From Alphaproteobacteria bacterium (GTDB lineage: Bacteria; Pseudomonadota; Alphaproteobacteria; Thalassobaculales; Thalassobaculaceae), in the NCBI GenBank assembly GCA_024742275.1, contig JANSYS010000020.1, positions 1 through 64,000 on the forward strand: a stretch of DNA of 64,000 nucleotides, in the 5' to 3' direction. A program made the position numbers and the translations under genes. A model generated the notes under the pieces. That model searched no databases and was not told the origin of the DNA. It saw only the letters and a program-made list of their open reading frames with translations. Position 1 is the stretch's first letter, and each line of letters opens with the position of its first letter. Shown one piece after another: positions 15,908 through 25,421 of this stretch.

Positions 15908-16039
15908 TGCGGTAAGCGTCCGGTTCTTGGGGATGCCGCATTGGTCCGGTCGTCGCCGGACCTGTCAAGATCGACGACGCTCGCCAGAGCAATTCATCAT
16001 GGTAGGGTGGGGCTCTGATCCCGCAACCTGATCGAGACC

Positions 16040-17941
16040 GTGTCCGCGCCGCCGCCCCTCGCTTCCATCCTCATCGTCGCCTATCAGTCGGGGCCGGATC
16101 TTGGGCGTTGTATCGACGCGCTGGACAGCCAAACCTGCCGCGACTTCGAGGTGGTGCTTGTCGACAACGGATCGTCGGACGGTGCGGTGCAAGCCGTTGC
16201 GCCGCGGCCCTGGCTGACCGTCGTCAGCAGCCCCGAGAATCTCGGTTTCGCCGGGGGCAACAATCTGGCGGCGCGGACGGCGCGCGGGCGCTACCTGGTC
16301 ACCCTGAATCCGGACGCTTTTGCCGACCCCGGTTGGCTCGACGCTCTGATCGCCGCCGCCGACCGGCATCGAGACGCGGGAAGCATCGCGTCCGTTCAAT
16401 TGCTCGAGAGCGATCCCGATCGCCTGGACGGTCTCGGCGATCCCTACGCGCCCTGGGGAGGCGCTTGGCGCGGCGGCAGAGGCGGTCTGGCCGTGCCGGT
16501 TTCGGAAAGTGGCGTCTTCGGCCCATGCGCGGCGGCGGCCCTCTATCGGCGCGAGGCGTTCGAGGCGGTGGGCGGCTTCTGCGACCGGTTCTTCTGCTAT
16601 TACGAGGACGTGGATCTGGCTTTGCGGCTTCGTCGGGCGGGATGGCGCTCGGTCGTGACGCCCTGGGCGGTTGTCCGGCATGTCGGTTCCGGGTCCACAG
16701 CATCGGATTTCGTCCTGCGCCACGCGACCCGGAACCGCGTTTGGACATATGTCCGGGGCATGCCCGCGGCGGCCGCGCTCTGTTTCGCGCCGATGATGGC
16801 GCTTCTAGCGTTGGGCGCCCTGCTCGCGGCGCTCGTCCGGGGAGGCGCCCAGACGCGGGCTCGGGCCTTGAAGGAAGCGCTCCAAGGGCTGCCGCAGGCG
16901 GTGAGGGATCGGTCAGCGATCTCGGGTTACGCCCGCAGCAGCGCTCTTGGAGCGATGACATGGTCGCCCTGGCGCTTCTTGCGACGCGCGGTCGATGTCC
17001 GGCCGCTGCCCGGTCTTGCGCGTTTGCTGCCCGGTCCGCGCGAGGAGGCCGCGAAGGTCGCCGCTGTGATCGTCAGCCACGAGCCGGATGCGCGACTGGA
17101 CGCCGTCCTCGACGCCGCGCTCGCCCAGTGCGCGCGGGTGGTCCTGGTCGACAATGCCAGTGGCGCCGAAACCCGCGAGCGTCTGCGTGGAAAAGCCAAG
17201 GCGTCGGCGGCATTGACCCTGATCGAGAACGATCGAAACGTCGGTCTGGCGGCGGCGCAGAACCAGGGACTCGATCTGGTCCGCCGAGAGGATGTCGACT
17301 GGATTCTGCTGCTTGACGATGACAGCGTTCCGGCGCCCGACATGGTCGCCCGAATGATCGACGGTTGGGGCAGACTGTCGGATCGGCGGCAGGTCGGACT
17401 GCTTGCGCCCCGGCTGACCGATCCGGAGGGGACCCTGAAACCCTATCTGCTCTGCGCTGAGGCCGGCTGGCACCTGCGGCGCGGCCCGATGGTACCGGGC
17501 GCCGTGGTACGGCACGGTATCTTCGCGATCGCCTCCGGCAGCCTGCTTCGCCGCGACGTGCTGGATGTTGTCGGACCGATCGCGGCGCCCTTCTTCATCG
17601 ACTATGTGGATATCGAGTTCTGTCTCAGACTTCGTCGCGCGGGGTTCGAGATCGTCGGCATCGGCGACGCCGTCCTGACACATCGCCTCGGCGAGTTCGA
17701 GGAGGCCGAACTGCTCGGCCGAAAGGTGGCGCTCAATACCCATCCCGCCTGGCGTCGGCGGCTCATCCATCGGAACCGTGTGCGGGTTTGGCGCCGGTTC
17801 TGGCGCGACGTACCGGGTTGGGTGGCGTGGGATATGGCCGCCGCGCTCTACGATATTTGGAAAGCCGCCGCCTACGAGAGCGACAAGCGCGCTAAACTCG
17901 GCGCGATCGCCGTCGGGTTTTTTGACGGATGGCGGGAATGA
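16040..17941 (+). CDS. Glycosyltransferase with two fused family-2 domains
   Basis: 633 aa. Residues 1-260 are a complete GT2 domain: ASILIVAYQSGPDLGRCIDA, VLVDNGSSDG, ENLGFAGGNNLA, VTLNPDAFADP, then GFCDRFFCYYEDVDLALRLR. A hydrophobic stretch (AAALCFAPMMALLALGALLA) follows. Residues about 335-610 are a second GT2 domain: VAAVIVSHEPDARLD, VVLVDNASGAE, NDRNVGLAAAQNQGLDLV, DWILLLDDDSVPAP, FFIDYVDIEFCLRLRRAGF. Both resemble rhamnosyltransferase-type enzymes that use dTDP-rhamnose, which the neighbouring rfb genes make. The chain could add two sugars in succession to a polysaccharide. The GTG start fits the domain boundary; no strong ribosome site is seen. Confidence 0.88.
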   Translation: MSAPPPLASILIVAYQSGPDLGRCIDALDSQTCRDFEVVLVDNGSSDGAVQAVAPRPWLTVVSSPENLGFAGGNNLAARTARGRYLVTLNPDAFADPGWLDALIAAADRHRDAGSIASVQLLESDPDRLDGLGDPYAPWGGAWRGGRGGLAVPVSESGVFGPCAAAALYRREAFEAVGGFCDRFFCYYEDVDLALRLRRAGWRSVVTPWAVVRHVGSGSTASDFVLRHATRNRVWTYVRGMPAAAALCFAPMMALLALGALLAALVRGGAQTRARALKEALQGLPQAVRDRSAISGYARSSALGAMTWSPWRFLRRAVDVRPLPGLARLLPGPREEAAKVAAVIVSHEPDARLDAVLDAALAQCARVVLVDNASGAETRERLRGKAKASAALTLIENDRNVGLAAAQNQGLDLVRREDVDWILLLDDDSVPAPDMVARMIDGWGRLSDRRQVGLLAPRLTDPEGTLKPYLLCAEAGWHLRRGPMVPGAVVRHGIFAIASGSLLRRDVLDVVGPIAAPFFIDYVDIEFCLRLRRAGFEIVGIGDAVLTHRLGEFEEAELLGRKVALNTHPAWRRRLIHRNRVRVWRRFWRDVPGWVAWDMAAALYDIWKAAAYESDKRAKLGAIAVGFFDGWRE

Positions 17942-17957
17942 CCCCGCCGGATCGACG

Positions 17958-18989
17958 TCACTTCGGCAGCTTGCGGTTCTCGCCGGAACCGCTTCGCAAG
18001 CGCTCGGCTATCCAGGCGATCGTAATCGGCACCGCCCGGTAGGCCAGGCGGGCGAAGGTCGCCAGACTGATGATCCGCAGGATCAGGTCGGGGTATTGCG
18101 GTCGGAAATGCTTGCGGAAGTACTTCGTCGCACTCACCGACTTGTGCCATTCAACAGTAAGGGGCGAAACCCGGCTTGTCCCCTTCACGTGGGTAACGGA
18201 GGCGTCCGGAATGTAGAGGATCGGGCGCCCCGCTTTCGCCACGCGCATGCAAAGGTCGACATCCTCGACATGCAGGAAGTAGTCCTCGTCCATGCCGCCG
18301 ATCTCGGTATAGGTCTCGGCCGGGATCATCATGAAGGCGCCGGAGATGCACTCGACCGCTGTCACTGTCTCGAGGGGTTCCGTTTCGTTCAGGTTCAGTC
18401 GCTGAAAGTGCGGATGATCGGGCATCAGTTTGTCGAGGCGGAACAACTCGACGAGGCAGGTCCACGGGGTCATCAGATTTCGACGGCCACCGCGCTGCTC
18501 GCTGCCATCAGGGTTTTCGATCCGGACCGTCGCCACCGCTGTAGCCGGAGTTTCGTCGAACACGGAAAAGACCCGGTTGACCACCCCGTCACGCAGAATA
18601 CAGTCCGGATTGAGCAGCAGGACATAGGCGGACCGGGCGTAGCGGACGCCTAGATTGCAGCCTCTCGAGAAGCCGATGTTTCCGTGGCCGCGCAGCACCA
18701 AGAGCCTCTTGTCGGATGCGGCCAGAGAGTCGACCGCGTTCCGCGTTTCCGAGGAATTGCCATTGTCGACCAGCACTACGCCCACGACGCCCTCTTGCCT
18801 CAGCGCGGCGCCGATGCTCTCCAGCAGGACGATACCGGTGCGATACGAGACGATGATGACTGTGCATTCGTGCGCGCGCACCGGGACCCGAGACACCGAC
18901 TCGGCTTCGACCGCGCCGACCGAGTTCGGACGCAACGGCACGACCCGCCGGTCGGAGGGGTCGGAGAGTGGATCGATCGTCAGGCTCAT
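17958..18989 (-). CDS. Glycosyltransferase family 2 (rhamnosyltransferase-like)
   Basis: 343 aa. TVIIVSYRTGIVLLESIGAA, VGVVLVDNGNSSETRN, GHGNIGFSRGCNLGVRYA, YVLLLNPDCILRDG and IGGMDEDYFLHVEDVDLCMR are the WbbL-type GT2 pattern; the last holds the general-base aspartate of the ED motif. The C-terminus ends in a hydrophobic amphipathic part (LATFARLAYRAVPITIAWIA), probably for membrane contact. It is convergent with the double glycosyltransferase and divergent from rfbC, so this locus probably builds a rhamnose-containing surface glycan. The acceptor is unknown. Confidence 0.88.
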   Translation of the reverse strand: MSLTIDPLSDPSDRRVVPLRPNSVGAVEAESVSRVPVRAHECTVIIVSYRTGIVLLESIGAALRQEGVVGVVLVDNGNSSETRNAVDSLAASDKRLLVLRGHGNIGFSRGCNLGVRYARSAYVLLLNPDCILRDGVVNRVFSVFDETPATAVATVRIENPDGSEQRGGRRNLMTPWTCLVELFRLDKLMPDHPHFQRLNLNETEPLETVTAVECISGAFMMIPAETYTEIGGMDEDYFLHVEDVDLCMRVAKAGRPILYIPDASVTHVKGTSRVSPLTVEWHKSVSATKYFRKHFRPQYPDLILRIISLATFARLAYRAVPITIAWIAERLRSGSGENRKLPK

Positions 18990-19234
18990 CTGATCCCGAG
19001 TGTCGCCTTGTTCCGTCGCCTGGCCCGCTGTCTCAGCTTCACGAGAATGGGGTCATCAGCGGGTGATGAAAACTACGTCAGCAAATCAGACTAGCATACT
19101 GCGGACGTTCCCCGAAACGCGCTTCCCCTGCGCGGTTGTGGGCGTCGCTTGCCACATGCTATCACCCGCCTCATTCCGGGCCGCAGGGCGCGCAGCAGAA
19201 CCGCAGGCCGGAAATCGTCATCTGGAGGGGTACC

Positions 19235-19792
19235 GTGCGGATTGAGGCGCTTAAGATCCCGGACGTCAAAATTCTGACTCCGCAGCGGTTCGGAGATGCA
19301 CGCGGGTTCTTCTCCGAGACCTATAGCAAGGCGACCTTCGCGGAGCATGGTTTAGACCTCGCCTTCGTCCAGGACAACCACTCCATGTCCCAGGCGGTGG
19401 GCGTGTTGCGCGGCTTGCATTTCCAGACGCCGCCCTTCGCTCAGGACAAGCTGGTTCGGGTGGTCAAGGGCCGGATCTTCGATGTGGCGGTGGATATTCG
19501 CCACGGTTCGACGACTTTCGGCGAATGGGTTGGAGCGGAGATTTCTGCCGACGCGTGGAACCAGATCCTCGTTCCGGTGGGTTTCGCCCATGGTTTCGTC
19601 ACGCTGGAGCCGGATACCGAGGTTATCTACAAGGTTACGGCGCCCTATGCTCCCGACCACGACCAGGGCATCGCCTGGAACGACCCGGCGATCGGGATAG
19701 ACTGGCCTCTCAACGGGATCGAGCCGACCTTGTCGGGCAAGGATACCAAGCATCCAGCGCTGGCCGATCTACCGCCCTACTTTACGGTCTGA
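19235..19792 (+). CDS. rfbC: dTDP-4-dehydrorhamnose 3,5-epimerase
   Basis: 185 aa cupin enzyme, third step of dTDP-L-rhamnose synthesis. PRESENT motifs: RFGDARGFFSETYSKATF, FVQDNHSMSQAVGVLRGLHF (catalytic His), KLVRVVKGRIFDVAVDIRHG and ILVPVGFAHGFVTLEPDTEV (Tyr/His region). The GTG at 19235 is chosen because GGAGGGG lies 4 bases upstream and the known N-terminus starts there; an open frame further upstream is not conserved. First gene of rfbC-rfbB-rfbD-rfbA. Confidence 0.95.
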   Translation: MRIEALKIPDVKILTPQRFGDARGFFSETYSKATFAEHGLDLAFVQDNHSMSQAVGVLRGLHFQTPPFAQDKLVRVVKGRIFDVAVDIRHGSTTFGEWVGAEISADAWNQILVPVGFAHGFVTLEPDTEVIYKVTAPYAPDHDQGIAWNDPAIGIDWPLNGIEPTLSGKDTKHPALADLPPYFTV

Positions 19793-19813
19793 TCGCGGAC
19801 CAGGAGACGACAC

Positions 19814-20902
19814 ATGGCGACACCTAAAACGGTTCTGGTTACCGGCGGGGCGGGATTCATCGGCTCCGCCGTCGTCCGGCTGTTGATCGAGGAAACCGAC
19901 GTCCAGGTCGTGAATCTGGACAAGCTGACCTACGCCGCCAGCGGGACTGCCCTCCGTTCGGTCGAGGACAGCGACCGCTACGTGTTCGAGCGGGCCGATA
20001 TCGTCGACGCGGCGGCGCTGAAGCGGATTTTCGAGGCGTACGATCCGGTTGCCGTGATGCACCTGGCGGCGGAGTCCCATGTGGACCGATCGATCGACGG
20101 GCCCGAAGACTTCATCCAGACCAATATCGTCGGTACCTTCCGGCTCCTGCAGGCCGCGCGCCAGCATCTGGATACTCTGGACGGGGCGCGTCGGGCCGAT
20201 TTCCGCTTCCACCACATCTCGACCGACGAGGTGTTCGGTTCGCTCGGCGACGATGGCATGTTTACCGAGGAAACGGCCTACGATCCACGGTCGCCCTATT
20301 CCGCGTCGAAAGCGTCGTCCGACCATTTGGTGCGTGCCTGGGGCGAGACCTTCGGCCTGCCCATCGTCATTTCCAACTGCTCGAACAACTACGGCCCCTA
20401 CCATTTTCCCGAAAAACTCATTCCCTTGATGATCATCAAGGGACTTCGAGGCGAACCGTTGCCGGTCTACGGGGACGGCCAGAACGTCCGCGATTGGCTC
20501 TACGTCGAGGATCATGCGCGCGCGCTCTGGACCGTGTTGTCTAAAGGCGCGGCCGGAGAGAGCTACAACATCGGCGGCCATAACGAGATGTCGAATCTCA
20601 CCGTCGTCGAGACGATCTGCGATCTGCTGGACCGCCACGCGCCGCCGCTGTCGGGTGGGCGAAGCCGTCGGGAGCTGATTTCCTTCGTCACCGATCGGCC
20701 CGGTCACGACTTCCGGTATGCCATCGATGCCGCAAAGATCGAGCGGGAACTGGGTTGGACCCCGCGCGAAACCTTCGAGAGTGGCATCGAGAAGACCGTT
20801 CTGTGGTATCTGGAAAACGAGGCTTGGTGGGGTCCTTTGGCCGTGCGTACGGGTCTGTCGCGCGTCGGCACCGGATCGGCCGCCACCGGAAAAACGGGTT
20901 GA
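19814..20902 (+). CDS. rfbB: dTDP-glucose 4,6-dehydratase
   Basis: 362 aa short-chain dehydrogenase/reductase enzyme, second step of dTDP-rhamnose synthesis. The NAD site [18 protein letters not shown] is at the N-terminus; [37 protein letters not shown] (Thr-Asp-Glu catalytic set) and [15 protein letters not shown] (Tyr/Lys) follow, then [25 protein letters not shown] site precedes the ATG. It follows rfbC by 21 bp and is 2 bp from rfbD. Confidence 0.96.
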   Translation: MATPKTVLVTGGAGFIGSAVVRLLIEETDVQVVNLDKLTYAASGTALRSVEDSDRYVFERADIVDAAALKRIFEAYDPVAVMHLAAESHVDRSIDGPEDFIQTNIVGTFRLLQAARQHLDTLDGARRADFRFHHISTDEVFGSLGDDGMFTEETAYDPRSPYSASKASSDHLVRAWGETFGLPIVISNCSNNYGPYHFPEKLIPLMIIKGLRGEPLPVYGDGQNVRDWLYVEDHARALWTVLSKGAAGESYNIGGHNEMSNLTVVETICDLLDRHAPPLSGGRSRRELISFVTDRPGHDFRYAIDAAKIERELGWTPRETFESGIEKTVLWYLENEAWWGPLAVRTGLSRVGTGSAATGKTG

Positions 20903-20904
20903 CC

Positions 20905-21807
20905 ATGCGGGTTCTCGTTACCGGAGTTACCGGTCAGGTCGGCGGCGCGCTGGTTCGTCTGTCCGGCGACGCGGCCTCCGATGGGATCGAGATCGTCGGT
21001 GTTGGCCGCGACCGCCTGGACCTGGGTCAACCGGGCCGGATCGATGGGGCGCTCGACGCGGTGCGGCCGGATCTGGTCGTCAATCCCGCCGCGTATACTG
21101 CAGTGGACAAGGCGGAGCAGGAGTCCGATCTCGCCTTCACGATCAACCGCGACGGCCCGGCGGCGCTCGCGGCGAGCTGCGCCGAGCGGGGGATCGGTCT
21201 GATCCACGTCTCCACCGACTACGTGTTCGACGGTACCGGGACGCGGCCTTACCGTCCCGAGGATCCGGTGGCGCCGCTGGGGGTCTACGGCGCATCCAAG
21301 GAAGCCGGAGAAACGGCGATCCGCCATGCGCTGGAGGATCACATCATCCTGCGGACCGCCTGGGTTTACGCTGCGCGCGGCGGCAATTTCATGAACACCA
21401 TGCTGCGGGTCGGCAAGGAGCGGGACGAACTCAAGGTCGTGGCCGATCAACACGGTACGCCGACGGCGGCGGTCGACATCGCCGGTGCGATCCTGGCCGT
21501 GATCCGGGCTCGCCTCGCCGGCGCTCCCGTCGCGTCCGGCACCTACCACTATACCGCGGACGGACAGACCACTTGGCATGGGTTCGCCGAGGCGATCTTC
21601 GATCGGGCCGAGACCGTGTGGGGGCGGCGGCCGATCGTGCACGCCATTACGACGGACGAGTATCCGACACCGGCGAGGCGTCCGGCCTATTCGGTGCTCG
21701 ACACCGCTGCGCTGGTCGCTGCCTTGCCGTCCCTGCCGCACAGATCATGGCATACGGCACTCGACGAGATCATCGACGCCCGCATGGCGGCAGAGGAGAC
21801 GGCCTGA
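20905..21807 (+). CDS. rfbD: dTDP-4-dehydrorhamnose reductase
   Basis: 300 aa, last step to dTDP-L-rhamnose. [20 protein letters not shown] is the nucleotide site (the more NADPH-like G-x-x-G-x-x-G). [38 protein letters not shown] and [15 protein letters not shown] (Tyr-x-x-x-Lys) are conserved. The start lies 2 bp after the rfbB stop and its stop overlaps the rfbA start in TGATG, so the genes are tightly coupled. Confidence 0.95.
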   Translation: MRVLVTGVTGQVGGALVRLSGDAASDGIEIVGVGRDRLDLGQPGRIDGALDAVRPDLVVNPAAYTAVDKAEQESDLAFTINRDGPAALAASCAERGIGLIHVSTDYVFDGTGTRPYRPEDPVAPLGVYGASKEAGETAIRHALEDHIILRTAWVYAARGGNFMNTMLRVGKERDELKVVADQHGTPTAAVDIAGAILAVIRARLAGAPVASGTYHYTADGQTTWHGFAEAIFDRAETVWGRRPIVHAITTDEYPTPARRPAYSVLDTAALVAALPSLPHRSWHTALDEIIDARMAAEETA

Positions 21808-22685
21808 TGAAGGGGATCATTCTGGCGGGAGGTTCGGGAACCCGGCTCTACCCGTTGACCATGGTAGCGAGCAAGCAGCTCCTGCCGGTCTATGACAAGC
21901 CGATGATCTACTATCCGCTGACCACCCTGATGCTCGCCGGTATCCGCGAGATCCTAGTGATCACCACTCCGCAGGATCAGCCCGCGTTCCAGCACCTCAT
22001 GGGCGACGGCAGCAAATGGGGCATCGAGATCACCTACGCGGTCCAGCCCGAGCCGAACGGCCTGGCCGAGGCATTCATTATCGGACGGGAATTCGTCGGC
22101 AGCGACACGGTCGCCCTCGTTTTGGGCGACAACATCTTCTACGGCCACGGCCTCACCGATATTCTGCAGAACGCGAAGGATCAGGCGTCGCAGGACGGCG
22201 GAGCAACGGTCTTCGGCTACTATGTCAGCGATCCCGAGCGCTATGGCGTGGTGGATTTCGACGAGAACGGCAGGGCGATATCGATCGTTGAAAAGCCGTC
22301 CAATCCGGCTTCCAACTGGGCCGTCACGGGGCTGTATTTCTACGGCAACAGCGTGCTGGACATCGCCGCCGCCATCGAACCGTCGCCGCGCGGCGAGTTG
22401 GAGATCACGGACGTCAACCGAGTGTATCTGGACCGTGGCGACCTGCGTGTGGAGCGGATGGGGCGTGGCTACGCCTGGCTGGATACCGGGACCCATGCAA
22501 GCCTGCTGCAGGCGTCGGAGTTCGTCCGCACGGTCGAGGACCGCCAGGGCTTGAAGATCGCCTGCGTCGAGGAGATCGCCTATCACATGGGCTATATCGA
22601 CGCCGATCAGGTTCTCGAACTCGCGGCCCCCCTAGCGAAGTCGGGATACGGTGAATACCTTCAGCATCTGGTCCGCGCCCGATAG
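21807..22685 (+). CDS. rfbA: Glucose-1-phosphate thymidylyltransferase
   Basis: 292 aa, first step: joins dTTP and glucose-1-phosphate. [20 protein letters not shown] is the nucleotide signature, followed by [35 protein letters not shown] (metal Asp), [17 protein letters not shown] and [20 protein letters not shown]. Length and motifs are standard. It is the last rfb gene; the M23 peptidase starts 33 bp later and may be co-transcribed. Confidence 0.96.
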   Translation: MKGIILAGGSGTRLYPLTMVASKQLLPVYDKPMIYYPLTTLMLAGIREILVITTPQDQPAFQHLMGDGSKWGIEITYAVQPEPNGLAEAFIIGREFVGSDTVALVLGDNIFYGHGLTDILQNAKDQASQDGGATVFGYYVSDPERYGVVDFDENGRAISIVEKPSNPASNWAVTGLYFYGNSVLDIAAAIEPSPRGELEITDVNRVYLDRGDLRVERMGRGYAWLDTGTHASLLQASEFVRTVEDRQGLKIACVEEIAYHMGYIDADQVLELAAPLAKSGYGEYLQHLVRAR

Positions 22686-22718
22686 ATTCGCGGTGCGGGC
22701 TGACGCGGGAGCAAGCCG

Positions 22719-23891
22719 TTGATAATGCGTGTTGTCATCGTTCTGGCCTTCCTCGGCGCCTTGTCGTCGTTCGGGTACGGCTTCTGGCTGGTTCTTTCGC
22801 CGGAGGGCCACAACTGGCATGTCGACATTCCCCTCAATCTCGAGAATGAGCAGGCTCGCCAGGACGCCGCATCGGCAACGGCATCCGCATCCGCGCCTGC
22901 AACCGCGACAGTAGAAACCACCGCAAGCGACCTTGGCGCTCCACCGATCTCTCTGGGTCTGCCGATCGCTTGCGAGCCGGGTGTCGACTGCTGGATCGTG
23001 AACTACGTAGATGTCGATCCCAGCGAAAACCGGCGGGACTACCGCTGCGGACAGATGTCCTATGACGGGCACAAGGGAACGGATATCGGGCTGGCGAACG
23101 AGGCTCTCATCAGGGACACGGTACCCGTTCTTGCCGCAGCGGCCGGGACGGTCGTCGGGGTCCGAGATGGTGAGCCCGATGCCGGGGCGTCGGGCATCGC
23201 CGCCGCCAAGGCAGCGGGCAGGGAATGCGGCAACGGTGTCAGGATCGATCACGGAGACGGCTGGGTCACCCAGTATTGCCACCTCAAGGAAGGCAGCGTT
23301 CTTGTTCAAAGCGGCCAGCGGATCGAGGCCGGGCAAAGTCTCGGGGCCGTCGGTCTCTCCGGCATGACAGAGTTCCCTCACGTTCACGTCACCCTCTCTC
23401 GAGAAGGGGAGGTGGTGGACCCTTTCCGAGGCATAGAAGGCGGTCCCGAATGCGGTCTTGGCCGTCAGCCGCTCTGGGACAACACGACGCTGGCCGCGCT
23501 CGCCGCCCAGCAGGCTCCGGTCCTGCTCGACGCGGCGTTCTTCGACGGGATCCCGGAGAGCGCCGCCGCCGCCGCAGGCACAGCCGCCCGAACCGAGCTT
23601 TCCCCGGATGCGAGCGCGATCGTCGTCTGGTTCCGGGCCGCCGGGGTGCAACCGGGCGATACTGGGCGCGTGGTCATCACCGCCCCCGACGGAAAGGCCG
23701 TGATCGACCAAACCGCGACCTTCGACCGATACCAGTCGGCGGTCTACCGGGCTTTCGGGCTGCGAAACTCTCCGGAGCGATTCCCGGACGGCCTGCCTTT
23801 GGGCGAGTGGCGCGGCCGCATCACCACGGCACGCGACGGCGTGGCCACCGGAGAGCGGACGATCGTCGTCAGGGTTGCGGTCTCCGGCTGA
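22719..23891 (+). CDS. M23-family peptidase (LytM domain), membrane-anchored or secreted
   Basis: 390 aa. An N-terminal hydrophobic segment (VVIVLAFLGALSSFGYGFWL) acts as signal or anchor and is followed by an Ala/Thr-rich linker. The LytM domain has SYDGHKGTDIGLANE (zinc His and Asp) and EFPHVHVTLSREGEVVDP (HxH), the full metal set of active glycyl-glycine endopeptidases that cut peptidoglycan cross-links. Residues from about 250 on form a C-terminal beta-domain (SAIVVWFRAAGVQPGDTG) of unknown role. The frame opens at a TTG at 22719 and an ATG lies at 22725; GGGAG is better spaced for the TTG. It follows rfbA closely, consistent with an envelope role. Confidence 0.85.
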   Translation: MIMRVVIVLAFLGALSSFGYGFWLVLSPEGHNWHVDIPLNLENEQARQDAASATASASAPATATVETTASDLGAPPISLGLPIACEPGVDCWIVNYVDVDPSENRRDYRCGQMSYDGHKGTDIGLANEALIRDTVPVLAAAAGTVVGVRDGEPDAGASGIAAAKAAGRECGNGVRIDHGDGWVTQYCHLKEGSVLVQSGQRIEAGQSLGAVGLSGMTEFPHVHVTLSREGEVVDPFRGIEGGPECGLGRQPLWDNTTLAALAAQQAPVLLDAAFFDGIPESAAAAAGTAARTELSPDASAIVVWFRAAGVQPGDTGRVVITAPDGKAVIDQTATFDRYQSAVYRAFGLRNSPERFPDGLPLGEWRGRITTARDGVATGERTIVVRVAVSG

Positions 23892-24069
23892 CTCTCTCTC
23901 GGCCCCCGTTGCGATGTGTCCGGAGGGTTGTTAATGCTATCGGCAGGATTTTGTTAATGCACGGGAGGCAGCTATCCGCGCGCGGCACCGACTGCTTGAA
24001 AACTATGATCCTGACGGATTCTTTTGCGAGTATCAGGGCGATACAGACCGCAAGAACGTTCTCTCAGCC

Positions 24070-25416
24070 TTGCTCAAGAGGCTGAACGCGACGACGCCGA
24101 AGGAACTCAGCCGTCTTTCAAAGGCCGTCGACCGTGAGCTCTTCAATCTCGGGATCACCTTCACGCTGTATCACGAGGGATCCTCGGTCGACCGGGTCCT
24201 TCCCTTCGATCTCATTCCGCGCGTGCTGACCCCTGCTGATTGGGAAACGATCGAGACCGGGTCGATCCAGCGGGTACAGGCTCTGAATCTGCTTCTGGCG
24301 GACATCTACGGTGACCAGAAGGTCATCAAAGACGGGGTGCTTCCGGCCGATCTCGTCTTCAAGAACCCGAATTACCGCCCTGAAATGGTCGGGCTGAAGG
24401 TACCCGAGAACAGCTACGTCAATGTCTGCGGCGTCGATGTGGTGCGCGGCGGAGACGGTCAGTTCGTGGTGCTGGAGGACAACGCGCGCAGCCCGTCCGG
24501 CGTCTCCTATGTCGTCGAAAACCGACAGCTCATGCGACGCACGATGCCGAACCTCTTCGAGGGCATGAATGTGCGGCCTGTCCTCGACTACGGTCTGCGC
24601 CTGCATCAGGCCCTATGCGAGTCCGCGCCCGCCGGCGTCAGCGATCCGCAGGTTGTCCTGCTGTCGCCGGGCCCGTTCAACTCGGCCTATTTCGAGCACG
24701 TGTTCCTGGCGCGGGAGATGGGCATTCCGCTCGTGACCGGTCAGGATATGGTGGTCGAAAACGACAAGGTCTGGATGCGGACCACCGGTGGCTTGATGCC
24801 GGTCCACGTGATCTATCGTCGGATCAACGACGACTTCCTGGATCCCGAGGTGTTCCGCGAGGACAGCATGCTCGGCGTCCCCGGGGTTATGCGGGCCTAT
24901 GCCAAGGGCAACGTCACCATCGCCAACGCCGTGGGTACGGGCGTTGCGGACGATAAGGGGGTCTACGCGTATCTTCCGCGATTGATTAAGTACTATCTCG
25001 ATCAGGACGCGATCCTGCCGAACGTGCCGACGAACCTTTGCCGCGAGAAGGATGGGCTGCAGTACACGCTCGACAACCTCGACAAGCTGGTGACCAAGCC
25101 GGTGGGCGAAGCCGGCGGATATGGCGTTGTGATCGGTCCGCGCGCCTCTCAGCGGGAGCTGGAGGTGACCCGAAAGGCGATCGAGAAGGACCCCGCCAAC
25201 TACATCTCCCAGCCGATGGTCGAGCTCTCCGTGTCGCCGACGCTCATCAGCGGGAAAGTGGAGCCGCGCCATGTGGATCTCAGGCCGTTCTGCGTCACCG
25301 GCAAATCGACCTGGGTCCTTCCCGGCGGTCTGACCCGCGTCGCCCTCAAGAAGGGCTCTCTGGTGGTGAATTCCTCCCAGGGCGGCGGATCCAAAGACAC
25401 CTGGGTATTGGAGTAG
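24070..25416 (+). CDS. Circularly permuted ATP-grasp type 2 family protein (DUF404/DUF407)
   Basis: 448 aa from a TTG at 24070. RELFNLGITFTLYHEGSSVD, RVLPFDLIPRVLTPADWETI, QVVLLSPGPFNSAYFEHVFL and DKLVTKPVGEAGGYGVVIGP are the family pattern; KPVGEAGGYG binds ATP. Members are thought to be peptide-forming ligases, product unknown. Homology-like coding continues upstream in frame (LLENYDPDGFFCEY) as far as 23974 with no ATG, GTG or TTG, and GGGAGG lies 5 bases before an ATC there, so the true start may be that ATC. The gene heads a trio with an alpha-E protein (6 bp gap) and a transglutaminase, a common set in proteobacteria. Confidence 0.85.
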   Translation: MLKRLNATTPKELSRLSKAVDRELFNLGITFTLYHEGSSVDRVLPFDLIPRVLTPADWETIETGSIQRVQALNLLLADIYGDQKVIKDGVLPADLVFKNPNYRPEMVGLKVPENSYVNVCGVDVVRGGDGQFVVLEDNARSPSGVSYVVENRQLMRRTMPNLFEGMNVRPVLDYGLRLHQALCESAPAGVSDPQVVLLSPGPFNSAYFEHVFLAREMGIPLVTGQDMVVENDKVWMRTTGGLMPVHVIYRRINDDFLDPEVFREDSMLGVPGVMRAYAKGNVTIANAVGTGVADDKGVYAYLPRLIKYYLDQDAILPNVPTNLCREKDGLQYTLDNLDKLVTKPVGEAGGYGVVIGPRASQRELEVTRKAIEKDPANYISQPMVELSVSPTLISGKVEPRHVDLRPFCVTGKSTWVLPGGLTRVALKKGSLVVNSSQGGGSKDTWVLE

Positions 25417-25421
25417 CCGCC

